NCBI GenBank assembly: GCA_028045305.1
Contig: JAOFTV010000002.1
Span: 124,001 to 188,000 of the forward strand
DNA from: Opitutales bacterium
GTDB taxonomy: Bacteria; Verrucomicrobiota; Verrucomicrobiia; Opitutales; Seribacteraceae
Length of the DNA stretch: 64,000 bases
Direction of reading: 5' to 3'
A program made the position numbers and the translations under genes. Positions 38,666 through 50,369 of the stretch are shown here, piece after piece. The notes beneath the pieces were generated by a model. It was not told the origin of the DNA and did not search any database. It saw only the letters and a program-made list of their open reading frames with translations. Numbering within the stretch: the first letter of the stretch is position 1; each line of letters starts with the position of its first letter.

Positions 38666-39535
38666 ATGATAAGCGAAGAATCCAACCCCTACCTCGGGTA
38701 TGCCCGCTCCTTCCAAGCACTTATGGATGAAGGCAGGAACCTTCCTTATGGCGGCTTCCAGCCTTCAGTGGATTCCAAGATTGAGTGTAAGGGCCCTGTG
38801 GTTCTAGTTCTTTCCCCCCATCCTGATGATGAGTGTATTATTGGTGGACTTCCTCTTCGACTCAAGAGGGAGGGCGGTATGCAAGTGTTCAATGTCGCAA
38901 TTACTCAGGGAAGCAATCAGGCAAGAAAACAAGAAAGACTAGCCGAATTACAGGGTGCCTGTAATTGGATTGGTTTTGAGCTCATACAAACTGGGGAAAA
39001 TGGATTGGATCGAATACGACCGGAAACTGCCAACGAGGCTCCCAACCACTGGTCTAATTCGGTAGGTATTCTCACAGAAATTTTCCTCAAGCATCAACCC
39101 GTGGCTATCTTCGTTCCTCACGCCAGAGATTGGAACCAGACCCATCTCGGTACTCACCTTCTGGCAATCGATGCTTTAAAAAAAGCCAAAGGGTTGTCTC
39201 CTCTTATTATTGAAACGGAATACTGGGGACAAATGCCTCATCCTAACCTGATGGTTGAAAATACAGTGGAAGAAGTTGCCGATTTGCTTGGTGCCCTGTC
39301 ACATCATCGTGGAGAACTCGAGCGCAACCCTTTTCACCTTCGACTGCCCGCGTGGATGCAGGACAATGTCCGCCGGGGTGCTGAAGTGGTGGGCGGACAA
39401 GGAGGAGACGCTCCAGACTTTGGCTTTGCCACCCTCTATCGCGTGAATCGGTGGGAAGATGAAAAGCTTACACCTGCCTGGTCGGGCGGAAAAATGCTTG
39501 GTTCCAGCGAATGCTCAAAACAATCCCTGCTCTAG
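38666..39535 (+). CDS. PIG-L family deacetylase (LmbE-like)
   Basis: Zinc-dependent N-deacetylase fold. VLVLSPHPDDECIIGG (~52-67) is the metal-binding HPDDE motif; VAITQGSNQARKQERLAELQ and VFVPHARDWNQTHLGTH (His-containing second metal block, ~155-168) follow. Family members remove N-acetyl from GlcNAc-type sugars (PIG-L, MshB, BshB, chitooligosaccharide deacetylases). Cytoplasmic, 289 residues. The neighbours give no clear pathway. Substrate not assignable. Confidence 0.92.
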   Translation: MISEESNPYLGYARSFQALMDEGRNLPYGGFQPSVDSKIECKGPVVLVLSPHPDDECIIGGLPLRLKREGGMQVFNVAITQGSNQARKQERLAELQGACNWIGFELIQTGENGLDRIRPETANEAPNHWSNSVGILTEIFLKHQPVAIFVPHARDWNQTHLGTHLLAIDALKKAKGLSPLIIETEYWGQMPHPNLMVENTVEEVADLLGALSHHRGELERNPFHLRLPAWMQDNVRRGAEVVGGQGGDAPDFGFATLYRVNRWEDEKLTPAWSGGKMLGSSECSKQSLL

Positions 39536-39566
39536 GCTTAAGGTCTTATTTCTCCTTAGAAGAGGC

Positions 39567-40307
39567 TCAAAACTGGGCCTCTAGCGAAACACCAAAATGA
39601 AAAAAGTCCTTGAGGGAAATATCGCCCTCAAAAGAAAGGTCACGATTAATGGCCCGGGATTGGGCCCCGTGAAAAACCAAACCAAGACCATCACTCAATG
39701 ATCTTCGTCCATTTGCATTGAGTGAGATGTGATTCCATCCATCATGTCCGTCGCTAACAAAATCTTGGTTCCAACCGAGTGCTGTTCCGAAACTCGATTC
39801 CCATAAATCAGAAATCTCAACGGATTTAGAGGTAGTCCATTCAAAGAAGCTTCCCTTTGTATCAACGGAATAAACCATGTCAAGTCCGCTGGCCAAACCA
39901 AAAGGTAAAGCATCATATGAAAAACCTGTACCCCATTCTGAATCAGAAATTTCCTCAACCGGAAAGTGCAAATGAGTGTATGAAATATAGTACTCCATAT
40001 TTTCAGTTCTTTGAATTACTCCCAGTCCAAAGTGAAGCTCGCGATAATCATTGCTAGAGGAACGACCATACCATAGCCCTCCAAAAAAGTGGTCGTAAGA
40101 TGCCTCCACACTACTCGACCAAAGCGACCCACCATCTAGGGAGTCCCGACCTTCAAGTGCATAGCGGCTCTCCCAACCACCATGGGCATGAATATCAATA
40201 ACATCATGAAGGTGAAGCATTTGGAAAGGCTTGGACGCCTCCCCTTCATGAGCAAAAACCGAAGTTAATAAAATAGAGTATAGGGTAACAGGAAAAAATA
40301 CCTTCAT
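39567..40307 (-). CDS. Predicted outer-membrane barrel protein (hypothetical)
   Basis: No family recognised. The start ATG 40307 is chosen because it directly begins a signal peptide (MKVFFPVTLYSILLTSVFA); an upstream frame to 40373 would add 22 charged residues. After it, ~225 residues show alternating strands, many aromatic residues (YDHFFGGLWYGRSS, YYISYTHLHFP, LGWNQDF) and a terminal Phe (VSLEAQF), the mark of an outer-membrane beta barrel. Two His-rich short segments (HLHDVIDIHAHGG) near the mature N-terminus are notable and could bind metal. It precedes a terminator shared with katG. Confidence 0.7.
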   Translation of the reverse strand: MKVFFPVTLYSILLTSVFAHEGEASKPFQMLHLHDVIDIHAHGGWESRYALEGRDSLDGGSLWSSSVEASYDHFFGGLWYGRSSSNDYRELHFGLGVIQRTENMEYYISYTHLHFPVEEISDSEWGTGFSYDALPFGLASGLDMVYSVDTKGSFFEWTTSKSVEISDLWESSFGTALGWNQDFVSDGHDGWNHISLNANGRRSLSDGLGLVFHGAQSRAINRDLSFEGDISLKDFFHFGVSLEAQF

Positions 40308-40384
40308 AAGATACATGAAAAAATCATCCACATTTTTTGGATGGATAAAGGCCTTATCGCAATACTTTTGCACTAAAAAATAGG

Positions 40385-40422
40385 AAAAAAAAAGACCGAT
40401 GGAAGGAACCCATCGGTCTTTT
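40385..40422 (-). terminator. Strong terminator downstream of katG
   Basis: A 9-bp perfect stem GACCGATGG (40394-40402) / CCATCGGTC (40410-40418) with a 7-base loop. Read on the minus strand it is followed by nine Ts (complement of the A-run 40385-40393), right after the katG stop; on the plus strand only four Ts follow. Mainly a katG terminator. Confidence 0.93.
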
Positions 40423-40443
40423 ATGGTGAAAATAGAAAAGGTT

Positions 40444-42687
<2,244 letters not shown>

Positions 42688-42806
42688 TTAGGTTACAAAT
42701 TAAGATTCCATTTCTACACAATAACAATGTTTTGGCAAGCCCCTGAGAAAGGCAAGTTATCCGCAGGGCGAAGAAATTAGGCCCGGGTTCTTGAATTAAT
42801 TTAAAA

Positions 42807-44201
42807 CTATTTCAAGCCAGATAATACCTGGCCGAGAGAATCCTTGGCATCACCAAATAACATCCGGCAATTTTCCTTATAATAGAGTGGGTTTTCAACC
42901 CCAGAATATCCGGTAGCCATACTTCTCTTGAGGGCTATAACCGTCTTTGCCTTCCAAGCTTCAATCACGGGCATTCCTGCAATCGGGCTATTCTCCTCTT
43001 CCAGTGCCGAAGGATTGACGATATCGTTAGCACCTACGACCATCAAAATATCGACCTCAGGCAATTCGTCATTCACCTCGTCCATTTCAAATACAATATC
43101 ATAAGGGACATTTGCTTCTGCCAATAATACATTCATATGCCCCGGCAGACGGCCCGCCACGGGATGAATCGCAAAGCGAACATTCACATCCTTCTCGCGT
43201 AAAGTCTCAGTGATTTCCTTGACCACATGCTGTGCCTGGGCAACAGCCATTCCATACCCTGGAACTATCATGACTTCAGCTGAATCCTTTAACTCCTCAG
43301 CCACTTCAGAGGCACTTGTCTCCGTGATCGAACCTTCGATCTCACTGCTTGCCCCACCACCACCGGAACCCGTACCAAAGCCACCAAAGATTACATTAAC
43401 CAAGCTACGGTTCATCGCATTACACATGATGTAACTTAGGATTGCTCCACTACTTCCCACCAACGCACCGGTAATGATAAGCAAGTCATTCTTGAGCATG
43501 AACCCAGCTGCGGCTGCGGCCCACCCCGAATAACTGTTGAGCATGGAAACCACCACAGGCATATCTGCACCTCCGATCGCTACGATCAAATGCACCCCAA
43601 GCACGAGAGAGATGGCGATGATAATGAGCAGTGTGATAAGTGCGGCATCATGCCCCTGACCAAGGAACTGTGCACCCATGTAGATGGATGCCCCAACCAT
43701 GCCAAGGTTCAAAAAGTGTCGAAAAGGAAGCAGGATAGGTTTGCCACTTAGCGAACCTCGTAATTTACCGAATGCTACCACTGAACCTGTAAAGGTCACA
43801 CCACCAATAAACACACCAAGCAGAATTTCGATCTCATGAATTAGTTTGTCTGTGCCTGCGAGTGATGTGTGAGTAGTATCAAGAAAACTGGCAACCCCGA
43901 CCAAAACCGCGGCCAAACCGACAAAACTGTGCAGAATCGCGACCAATTCTGGCATCGATGTCATCTCTACGCGTTTTGCCATGACCGCTCCAATGATCGC
44001 ACCTCCAAGCATGAGAGGAATGAGCAGCTCGAAGTTGGAAACCTTGCCACTCATAAAAGTGGCAAATATCGCCAATGCCATGCCCAGAATTCCGTAGAGA
44101 TTCCCGCGACGGGCATTTTCTTGTTTGGAAAGCCCTCCCAGGCTCAAAATGAAAAAGATCCCCGATACGAGGTAGGATGTTGTGACTAGTCCTTCGTTCA
44201 T
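42807..44201 (-). CDS. pntB: NAD(P) transhydrogenase, beta subunit (PntB)
   Basis: Proton-translocating transhydrogenase subunit: N-terminal ~9 membrane helices and a C-terminal NADP-binding domain. [15 protein letters not shown] (~318) is the NADP-binding glycine loop; [18 protein letters not shown] is the invariant block; [11 protein letters not shown] and [11 protein letters not shown] complete the dIII domain. 464 residues, normal. The start overlaps the pntA stop by one base (taatg), so translation is coupled. Together with PntA it generates NADPH from NADH using the proton gradient. Confidence 0.97.
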   Translation of the reverse strand: MNEGLVTTSYLVSGIFFILSLGGLSKQENARRGNLYGILGMALAIFATFMSGKVSNFELLIPLMLGGAIIGAVMAKRVEMTSMPELVAILHSFVGLAAVLVGVASFLDTTHTSLAGTDKLIHEIEILLGVFIGGVTFTGSVVAFGKLRGSLSGKPILLPFRHFLNLGMVGASIYMGAQFLGQGHDAALITLLIIIAISLVLGVHLIVAIGGADMPVVVSMLNSYSGWAAAAAGFMLKNDLLIITGALVGSSGAILSYIMCNAMNRSLVNVIFGGFGTGSGGGGASSEIEGSITETSASEVAEELKDSAEVMIVPGYGMAVAQAQHVVKEITETLREKDVNVRFAIHPVAGRLPGHMNVLLAEANVPYDIVFEMDEVNDELPEVDILMVVGANDIVNPSALEEENSPIAGMPVIEAWKAKTVIALKRSMATGYSGVENPLYYKENCRMLFGDAKDSLGQVLSGLK

Positions 44202-45721
44202 TACTTGCGAAACATTTTCAGCATGCGCTGGGTTACGAGAAATCCACCCGCCACATTAATGGTGGCGACAAATATGGCCACCCCGGCGAGCCAGGGATTG
44301 GCTCCTGCCATAAAGAGCATTCCTCCAATGAGAATAATTCCACTGATTGCGTTGGTTACACTCATTAAAGGAGTATGCAACGAAGGTGTTACATTCCAGA
44401 CAACCATGTAGCCGACAAAACAGGCGAGTACAAATACGGTAATTTGATCAAGAAACTCACTCGAACCCTTCCATCCAAGTGCAAGTAAACCAACAGCAAG
44501 CAGACCGAGAAGAAAACCTCCAGAAAGCAAAGGATTGCTTTTTTTCTCAACTTCTTCTCCTTCTAATTTGGGCTCAGGCATTTTCTTAGGTGCGACAGAT
44601 GTTTCGACCGCAGGAGGTGGCCAACTTAGTTCCCCCTTGTCCAAAACCAAGGCACCGCGCACCACTTCGTCCTCCTGATTAATTTTAAATTCTTCGGCAT
44701 TGCCGAGTAACTGTACTAGTTTGACTAAATTATTGCCGTACAATCGACTCGATTGAGTCGGTAATCGAGAGGGAAAATCAGTGTATCCAATAATTGTGAC
44801 CCCATGGGCAACAGTAACTTCACCACTCACAGTTAATTCACAATTCCCACCACCTTCTGCGGCAAGATCAACAACCACAGATCCGGGCTTCATACTCTTT
44901 ACCATCTCTTCGGTTATTAATACCGGAGATTTTTTCCCCGGGATCATCGCAGTAGTAATGATAACATCGACCTCTGCCGCCTGCTCGGCAAATAGCTTCA
45001 TCTCTGCCTCTATAAATTCTTTACTCATCACCTTGGCGTAACCTCCGGACCCAGACCCATCCTCCTCAAAATTCAATTCCAAAAATGAGGCACCCAGGCT
45101 TTTCACCTCTTCTTTAACCGCGGGTCGGGTATCAAATGCGCGAACAATCGCTCCCATATTACGGGCAGCTCCGATCGCAGCCAATCCGGCAACTCCTGCT
45201 CCAATGATCAAGACTTTAGCAGGCGGAACTTTACCGGCTGCAGTAATTTGCCCGGTAAAAAAACGACCAAAAACATGTGAGGCTTCAACCACCGCTCGAT
45301 AACCAGCAACATTGGCCATGGAGCTCAAGGCATCCATAGATTGAGCCCGTGAAATACGTGGCACGCAATCCATAGCCAATAAATTGATCTTCCTTTCGCC
45401 CAGCTTCTTTAACAGTTCTTCGTTTCTTGCAGGATAAACAAAGCTAACCAGAGTGGCTCCCTCTTTTATCATCCCCACCTCTTCAATGCTTGGAGGAGTC
45501 ACTTTGAGAACAAGATCGCCCTGCGACCAAACTGTATTGGCATCGTCCACGATACGCGCCCCGGCCTCCTCGTACGCAGAGTTAGAAAGGTTGGCATTCT
45601 CTCCAGCTCCTTGTTCAATTACTACCTCGTATCCGAGCTTGGCGAATGCCGCAATATTGTCCGGGGCGATCGCAACTCTCTTTTCTGAGGCTTGAGTTTC
45701 CTTAGGTATGGAAATGATCAT
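44201..45721 (-). CDS. pntA: NAD(P) transhydrogenase, alpha subunit (PntA)
   Basis: Full-length alpha subunit like the E. coli protein. The N-terminal alanine-dehydrogenase-like NAD domain has [32 protein letters not shown] (Rossmann loop, ~170) and [29 protein letters not shown] precedes a variable linker. The C-terminal ~115 residues hold four membrane helices ([20 protein letters not shown] onward). In many bacteria the alpha subunit is split into two genes; here it is unsplit. First gene of pntAB. It probably feeds NADPH to biosynthesis and oxidative defence. Confidence 0.97.
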   Translation of the reverse strand: MIISIPKETQASEKRVAIAPDNIAAFAKLGYEVVIEQGAGENANLSNSAYEEAGARIVDDANTVWSQGDLVLKVTPPSIEEVGMIKEGATLVSFVYPARNEELLKKLGERKINLLAMDCVPRISRAQSMDALSSMANVAGYRAVVEASHVFGRFFTGQITAAGKVPPAKVLIIGAGVAGLAAIGAARNMGAIVRAFDTRPAVKEEVKSLGASFLELNFEEDGSGSGGYAKVMSKEFIEAEMKLFAEQAAEVDVIITTAMIPGKKSPVLITEEMVKSMKPGSVVVDLAAEGGGNCELTVSGEVTVAHGVTIIGYTDFPSRLPTQSSRLYGNNLVKLVQLLGNAEEFKINQEDEVVRGALVLDKGELSWPPPAVETSVAPKKMPEPKLEGEEVEKKSNPLLSGGFLLGLLAVGLLALGWKGSSEFLDQITVFVLACFVGYMVVWNVTPSLHTPLMSVTNAISGIILIGGMLFMAGANPWLAGVAIFVATINVAGGFLVTQRMLKMFRK

Positions 45722-46036
45722 AATATTAATAAGTTAAAAGGAATTTTTTCGACCATTCATAACCTTTTGGCAAAGATAAAGTTATCTATGCTCTTTTATT
45801 TTAAAAAATATGCTCAATTTTGGAATTAACCCAAATTTATCAAAGTTTTGACTACACTGGGCCAGCTCTTTTTCCGACTCGTCATATGGCTGATCTATGT
45901 TATAGTGATACTTTGAAATAAATTAATCACGCCTTGGAACAGAGGCTCACAAGTGGATGGTATGGATTCATAGGAGAAGTGAGCAATAGTTCTAATGTGG
46001 TATGAACCTAAGCAACCCCTAGAACCTATTACACTT

Positions 46037-47854
46037 ATGAGTGATCAAGAACTCCCTAAAGAGGAGAAAGAAATCGACGGCCCTAAATTCGAAGATTTCG
46101 ATCTTTTACCTGAAGTCCAACAAGCAGTAGCCCGAGCTGGCTACGAGACTCCATCCCCTATTCAACGCCGGTCGATCCCGCCTATACTCGAAGGACATGA
46201 TCTATTGGGTGTAGCCCAAACTGGAACCGGTAAAACTGCCGCTTTTGCCTTACCTTTGCTTTCCCGGCTCGACCCAAACCTACGTGCGGTACAAATGCTC
46301 TGCCTCGCACCTACTCGAGAACTTGCGATACAAGTAGCTGATGCCATAGACGGCTTCGCAGAAAATATTCCCAACCTGCGAATTGTACCTGTTTACGGAG
46401 GTACTGGATACAGTGAGCAAATCCGAGAACTTAAAAGAGGGGCACAAATCGTTGTGGGTACTCCAGGACGCGTCATGGATCATGTGAAGAAAAAATACAT
46501 GAAACTCGACCAGTTAAAAGCAATGGTGCTCGATGAAGCAGATGAAATGCTAAGCATGGGATTCATCGAAGATATCGAATGGATTTTGGAACAAACTCCA
46601 AGCGAACGGCAAACCGCACTTTTTTCAGCCACTATGCCCAAGCCCATCCGCAAGCTGGCGGACAAGCACCTCAACGATCCAGTGGAAATTACCATTGCAG
46701 TCAAAAGAGAGAATGCACCTAACATCCGCCAGCGTTTTCTCAAGGTACGACAGCATGAAAAGATCGATATGCTAACCCGCATTCTCGAAATTGAGACTTT
46801 TGGAGCCATGCTCATTTTTGCCCGCACCAAAAATGCAACCACCGATATTGCCGAAACACTCATGGCTAAGGGATACCCAGCAGAAGCACTTAATGGGGAC
46901 ATGCCGCAAAACCTTAGAGAGAAAACTGTCGACCGCCTGCGTAAAGGCCACATTAAAGTCCTTGTGGCTACCGATGTTGCCGCCCGTGGACTCGATGTTG
47001 ATGTCATCACCCATGTGGTTAATTATGACGCCCCTTTTGACCTCGAGTCCTATACCCACAGGATAGGACGTACTGGACGGGCAGGTAGGGAAGGCGATGC
47101 CATTCTTTTTGTCACCAACAAGGAGATGAGGATGCTCAATGCAATCGAAAGAACGCTGAAATCCAAATGTGATGAATACACATTTCCAACCTTGGAGGAA
47201 ATGAACGAGCGAAAACAGAAAGAATTTTTTACCCGCGTGGAAGATGCTCTCACCGTCAAAGATCTATCTGATTACAGACAAGCCATCCAAAAATTCCTCG
47301 AAGAAACCGGAAAAGACTCAGTCGATATAGCCGCTGCCCTCGCTTATCTCGATGCCGGCAAGAAACCGTTGCTTTACGATGAAATGCCCACGCCTAAAAG
47401 ATCCAAGCGTGAAAAAAGAGAGCGAAATGGAAACAGGGATGATCAGTACGTTAGTAACGACGACTTACAAAGTTACCGGGTGGAAGTCGGAGAATACCAT
47501 GGAGCAGAGAAGCGCGATCTAGTTGGAGCGATTGCCAATGAAATTGGACTGGATACCAAATTTATAGGTAAAATTCGTATGTTTAAGGATTATTCCTTTA
47601 TCGATCTCCCCAAGGACATGCCCCATGATGTCGTGGAAAAGCTCAAACAAGTTTGGGTTCAAGGACATCAGCTTAATCTCTCGATCGATCGTGGACGACC
47701 TCGCCCGGAAGGCAGAGGGAGAAAATTCGGCGGCAAAGGCGGTGGGGGCTTTCGTAAAGGTGGAGGTTTCCGCAAGGGCGGAGGCGGTGGTTACAAAGGC
47801 GGCGGAGGTGGCGGAAATTTCCGCAAAAAATCATCCGGAAGATTCGAAAAGTAA
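46037..47854 (+). CDS. DEAD-box RNA helicase with DbpA-type RNA-binding domain (DeaD/CsdA-like)
   Basis: RecA-like helicase core with all motifs: AQTGTGKT, PTRELAIQVA, GTPGRVMDH, LDEADEML, FSATMPK, VATDVAARGLD and HRIGRTGRAGREG. The C-terminus has a DbpA/CsdA RNA-binding domain (YRVEVGEYHGAEKRDLVG to GHQLNLSIDR, ~490-570), then a Gly-rich, FRKGG-repeat tail (GGKGGGGFRKGGGFRKGGG). These features fit DeaD/CsdA-type helicases acting in ribosome assembly and mRNA turnover at low temperature. The longest frame starts at ATG 45995; I prefer ATG 46037 (MSDQELPKEEKE), but neither has a good ribosome site. A 270-base gene-free leader separates it from the divergent pntA; I see no clear element there. 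Confidence 0.93.
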   Translation: MSDQELPKEEKEIDGPKFEDFDLLPEVQQAVARAGYETPSPIQRRSIPPILEGHDLLGVAQTGTGKTAAFALPLLSRLDPNLRAVQMLCLAPTRELAIQVADAIDGFAENIPNLRIVPVYGGTGYSEQIRELKRGAQIVVGTPGRVMDHVKKKYMKLDQLKAMVLDEADEMLSMGFIEDIEWILEQTPSERQTALFSATMPKPIRKLADKHLNDPVEITIAVKRENAPNIRQRFLKVRQHEKIDMLTRILEIETFGAMLIFARTKNATTDIAETLMAKGYPAEALNGDMPQNLREKTVDRLRKGHIKVLVATDVAARGLDVDVITHVVNYDAPFDLESYTHRIGRTGRAGREGDAILFVTNKEMRMLNAIERTLKSKCDEYTFPTLEEMNERKQKEFFTRVEDALTVKDLSDYRQAIQKFLEETGKDSVDIAAALAYLDAGKKPLLYDEMPTPKRSKREKRERNGNRDDQYVSNDDLQSYRVEVGEYHGAEKRDLVGAIANEIGLDTKFIGKIRMFKDYSFIDLPKDMPHDVVEKLKQVWVQGHQLNLSIDRGRPRPEGRGRKFGGKGGGGFRKGGGFRKGGGGGYKGGGGGGNFRKKSSGRFEK

Positions 47855-47870
47855 CTACAACCCACTATAA

Positions 47871-47887
47871 AACCGGCCTTGCCGGTT
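47871..47887. terminator. Possible weak bidirectional terminator
   Basis: Perfect 7-bp stem AACCGGC/GCCGGTT around a 3-base loop, 16 bases after the helicase stop. The T-tail is short on both strands (TTTTA toward lower coordinates), so termination strength is doubtful. Confidence 0.4.
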
Positions 47888-47924
47888 AGACTTCCTAACA
47901 GTGGACGAATAATTACACGAAAAT

Positions 47925-48696
47925 TTATTCAGAAGTAGCCCAGCGTACACCGTTGCTAATCAGGTCTAAGAACTCCTTGGTTGATACGGTCTCATTGTGG
48001 TGACCAATGGTGGTTCCAAACACCTTCCCCTTTCCATATTCGTTCACCCAAACACAAGGCTGTGGCTCAGCGGGTTTGTGCTTAGCTCCATTGTCTCCAT
48101 AAGCAAGTACCTTTGTGCCTTCAAGAACATCTAAGACATAGTAAAGTTCGCCCTTTGGAGTCCGCCATTTGTTCGGCATGTCTTTGATTGCCGGATGATC
48201 AGAAAACTTAGAAACCTTGGTAACATCGAAGGGCACATGAGGACCGTGACCGTGAGAATGTACACCAAGCAACTTATTCCAACTCTTCTCGATCGGTTTT
48301 TGGCCTTTTACAAAAATGTGGTAGGAATGCATGGCGCAATGCATGGCAATCGCAGGCACTCCCTCTTCGTGCACTTTGACAATCGAGTCTATGAATGCCT
48401 TATCGTCTTCCCTGGCAAAACAATGGTTGTAAAAAACAAAATCATAGCCATCGGCCCATCCTTCCTTACTTAGCTTGGACTTGCTCTCCCGGGGGTCCAT
48501 ATCGTACATAACTGTCCATTTCACCGGTAGGCGCTGGTTGATACCTTCCATGATAACATTTTGCTGGAAACCATAATCATGATGCCCCCCCCCCAGTTAC
48601 AAGCAAGCCCTTGAGAGGCTTATCTGAATGGTCGTCCGCCCAAAGACCGACGAACGAGGAGAGGAGAAGAATGCTCAAAAACGATGATACTTTCAT
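47925..48696 (-). CDS. Exported ThuA-domain protein, reading frame broken at a 10-G run
   Basis: The intact downstream part starts at ATG 48551 and reads 208 residues of a ThuA domain (KEGWADGYDFVFYNHCFA, PAIAMHCAMHSYH, GKVFGTTIGHHNETVS). Just upstream, in another frame, lie ATG 48696 and a clean signal peptide (MKVSSFLSILLLSSFVGLWA) leading to GLLVTGGG. The two frames meet at a run of ten Gs (complement of 48585-48594); with nine Gs the protein would read on as TGGGHHDYGFQQN, matching FTGGCCHDYGQQKN in the neighbouring fusion gene. As written, translation from 48696 stops soon after the run (TGA at 48579-48577). So the full gene of 257 residues is frameshifted by one base. It follows the DUF1080-ThuA gene by 25 bases. 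Confidence 0.8.
48585..48594. repeat. Homopolymer tract of ten G (minus strand)
   Basis: Ten consecutive Cs on the plus strand, the longest G/C run I see in the window (others reach seven), positioned exactly at the frame change of the ThuA gene. Confidence 0.95.
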
Positions 48697-48721
48697 AAAA
48701 TTAAAATAGCTAAAGAATCTA

Positions 48722-50290
48722 TTATTGCTTGGTTACCCAGCGCACGGCATTGCCTAAAAGGTCTAGGTATTCCTTGGTGGAAACCGTCGAGTTATGATGA
48801 CCTATCGTGGTGGAAAAAATTCTTCCCTTCCCGTGCTGATTTACCCAAATGCATGCTTGTGGCTCTAAGGGTTTTTTGTTTTTTCCATTGTCTCCATAAG
48901 CAAGCACTGTTGTTCCAGGATAAATTTCTTGTACATTATAAAGCTCTCCTTCTGGAGTACGCCAACCATCAGGCAAATTCTTAATAACTGGGTGGTCCGC
49001 ATTTTCCTTCACAATATTCACAGTGATAGGCTCTTTAGGGCCATGACCCTTGGAACTGGCACCCAACATTTTTGGCCATGCTTTGAGCTCACCTTCCTTC
49101 GCAGGCACATTCCAATGATAAGAGTGCATCGCACAATGCAAGGCGAGTGCAGGTTTTCCTGCTTCATGCACAGCGGTTACTGACTCAATAAACTCTACAT
49201 CTTTCTCAGAGGCGTAGCAATGATCGTAGACAATATAATCAAACGAATCCGCCCAACCCTTTTTGTTAAGAAAAGCCTTGGACTTCTTCTCGTTCATTTC
49301 GTGAAATACATCCCACTCGGTGGGCACTCTGGCATTGATTCCCTCAATGATAATATTCTTCTGCTGCCCATAATCATGGCAACACCCACCAGTAAAAAAC
49401 AAAGCCTTTAATGCCTGCTTTGTAGATCCAGTTGTTTTCTTTTCTTCCATGTCCACAGCCCAGATATTACGATATCGCACGGGATTGCCATGGTCCTGCA
49501 GGCTCAACGGCCCCTTATCACCATGCTCTTTATAAGGGCGGACCGCGTGAGGACCAGCCCATCCCGTTCCACCGGTCAGTTCGACATCATCATGGATCAA
49601 GTGCCCGTTATGGATCACGCGGAACTTAGCCCGTCGGGTAACCTTGCCCTGCTCATCAAAAAGTGGACGGGTAAAAGTAATATCGTAAGTCTGCCACTGA
49701 CCGGGAGCCCGGGAGGCATTGACCATAGGCTTGGCCCGGCCGTAAAGTGCACCACACTGGCCATCGGGATAAGTGGAATTTGCATTTCCCCCAAAAGAAT
49801 TAAGGACTTGAATCTCATACTTCCCCATGAGAAATACCCCACTATTTCCACTCGCCTGCCCGCTGCCCTTAGCAGAAGTAGGGGTAGCGAACTCAAGATA
49901 TACCCGGCAGGATCCAAACTCTTTCTTGGAACGAATATACCCTGCACGCGGAGCCGCCACTAATGCACCATCTTCAAACTTCCATTTTGTAGCTTCGCCC
50001 TTCATTGAAGTCCAGTTGGACATAGACTTTTGGGAACCATCAAAGAGAATCTCTGCTTCTTGAGGAGCTTTTGCGAAATCAGGATTATATGCCTTAGGTT
50101 TTACTATAGGAGGAAAAGGTTCTTTCGTAGGATCGGTCTCATGAACCATTATGCCATTGATAAACATGTAGGTAACCTTTTTTCCATCAATCTCACGCAC
50201 CTCGGTACGAACTTCCGGGACTTTTGCAAATACTTGAATAGCAAAGAGCGTAGCTTGTATACATGTTATGCATTTTAACATTTTTATCAT
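48722..50290 (-). CDS. Exported DUF1080 - ThuA fusion protein
   Basis: Two modules behind a signal peptide (MLKCITCIQATLFAIQVFA). Residues ~75-285 form a DUF1080 domain: ILFDGSQKSMSNW, NSGVFLMGKYEIQVLNS, PGQWQTYDITF and GPLSLQDHGNPVRYRNIW, all classic. From ~295 a ThuA domain follows: LFFTGGCCHDYGQQKN, KKGWADSFDYIVYDHCYA, ALHCAMHSYHWN, EPQACIWVNQHGKG and TTIGHHNSTVSTKEYLD. Family knowledge links both modules to 3-keto-sugar chemistry, so fusing a hydrolase with ThuA is biologically coherent. Its ThuA half is clearly paralogous to the frameshifted gene just downstream. Confidence 0.92.
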   Translation of the reverse strand: MIKMLKCITCIQATLFAIQVFAKVPEVRTEVREIDGKKVTYMFINGIMVHETDPTKEPFPPIVKPKAYNPDFAKAPQEAEILFDGSQKSMSNWTSMKGEATKWKFEDGALVAAPRAGYIRSKKEFGSCRVYLEFATPTSAKGSGQASGNSGVFLMGKYEIQVLNSFGGNANSTYPDGQCGALYGRAKPMVNASRAPGQWQTYDITFTRPLFDEQGKVTRRAKFRVIHNGHLIHDDVELTGGTGWAGPHAVRPYKEHGDKGPLSLQDHGNPVRYRNIWAVDMEEKKTTGSTKQALKALFFTGGCCHDYGQQKNIIIEGINARVPTEWDVFHEMNEKKSKAFLNKKGWADSFDYIVYDHCYASEKDVEFIESVTAVHEAGKPALALHCAMHSYHWNVPAKEGELKAWPKMLGASSKGHGPKEPITVNIVKENADHPVIKNLPDGWRTPEGELYNVQEIYPGTTVLAYGDNGKNKKPLEPQACIWVNQHGKGRIFSTTIGHHNSTVSTKEYLDLLGNAVRWVTKQ

Positions 50291-50369
50291 TTTTACATCA
50301 TGCCAAAGAAATTTGGTCTAATGCAATCGTTTAAGAATGACATAGTGGCAAAAAATTTTGCAGTGTTTC

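Noticed and set aside
45722-45994. Possible cold-shock leader or riboswitch before the DEAD-box helicase
   Set aside because: The region is AT-rich with no convincing stem series, terminator or known riboswitch core, so nothing can be claimed from the sequence alone.
49490-49963. 157-codon open frame on the plus strand
   Set aside because: Antisense to the DUF1080 domain of the fusion gene; no recognisable domain.
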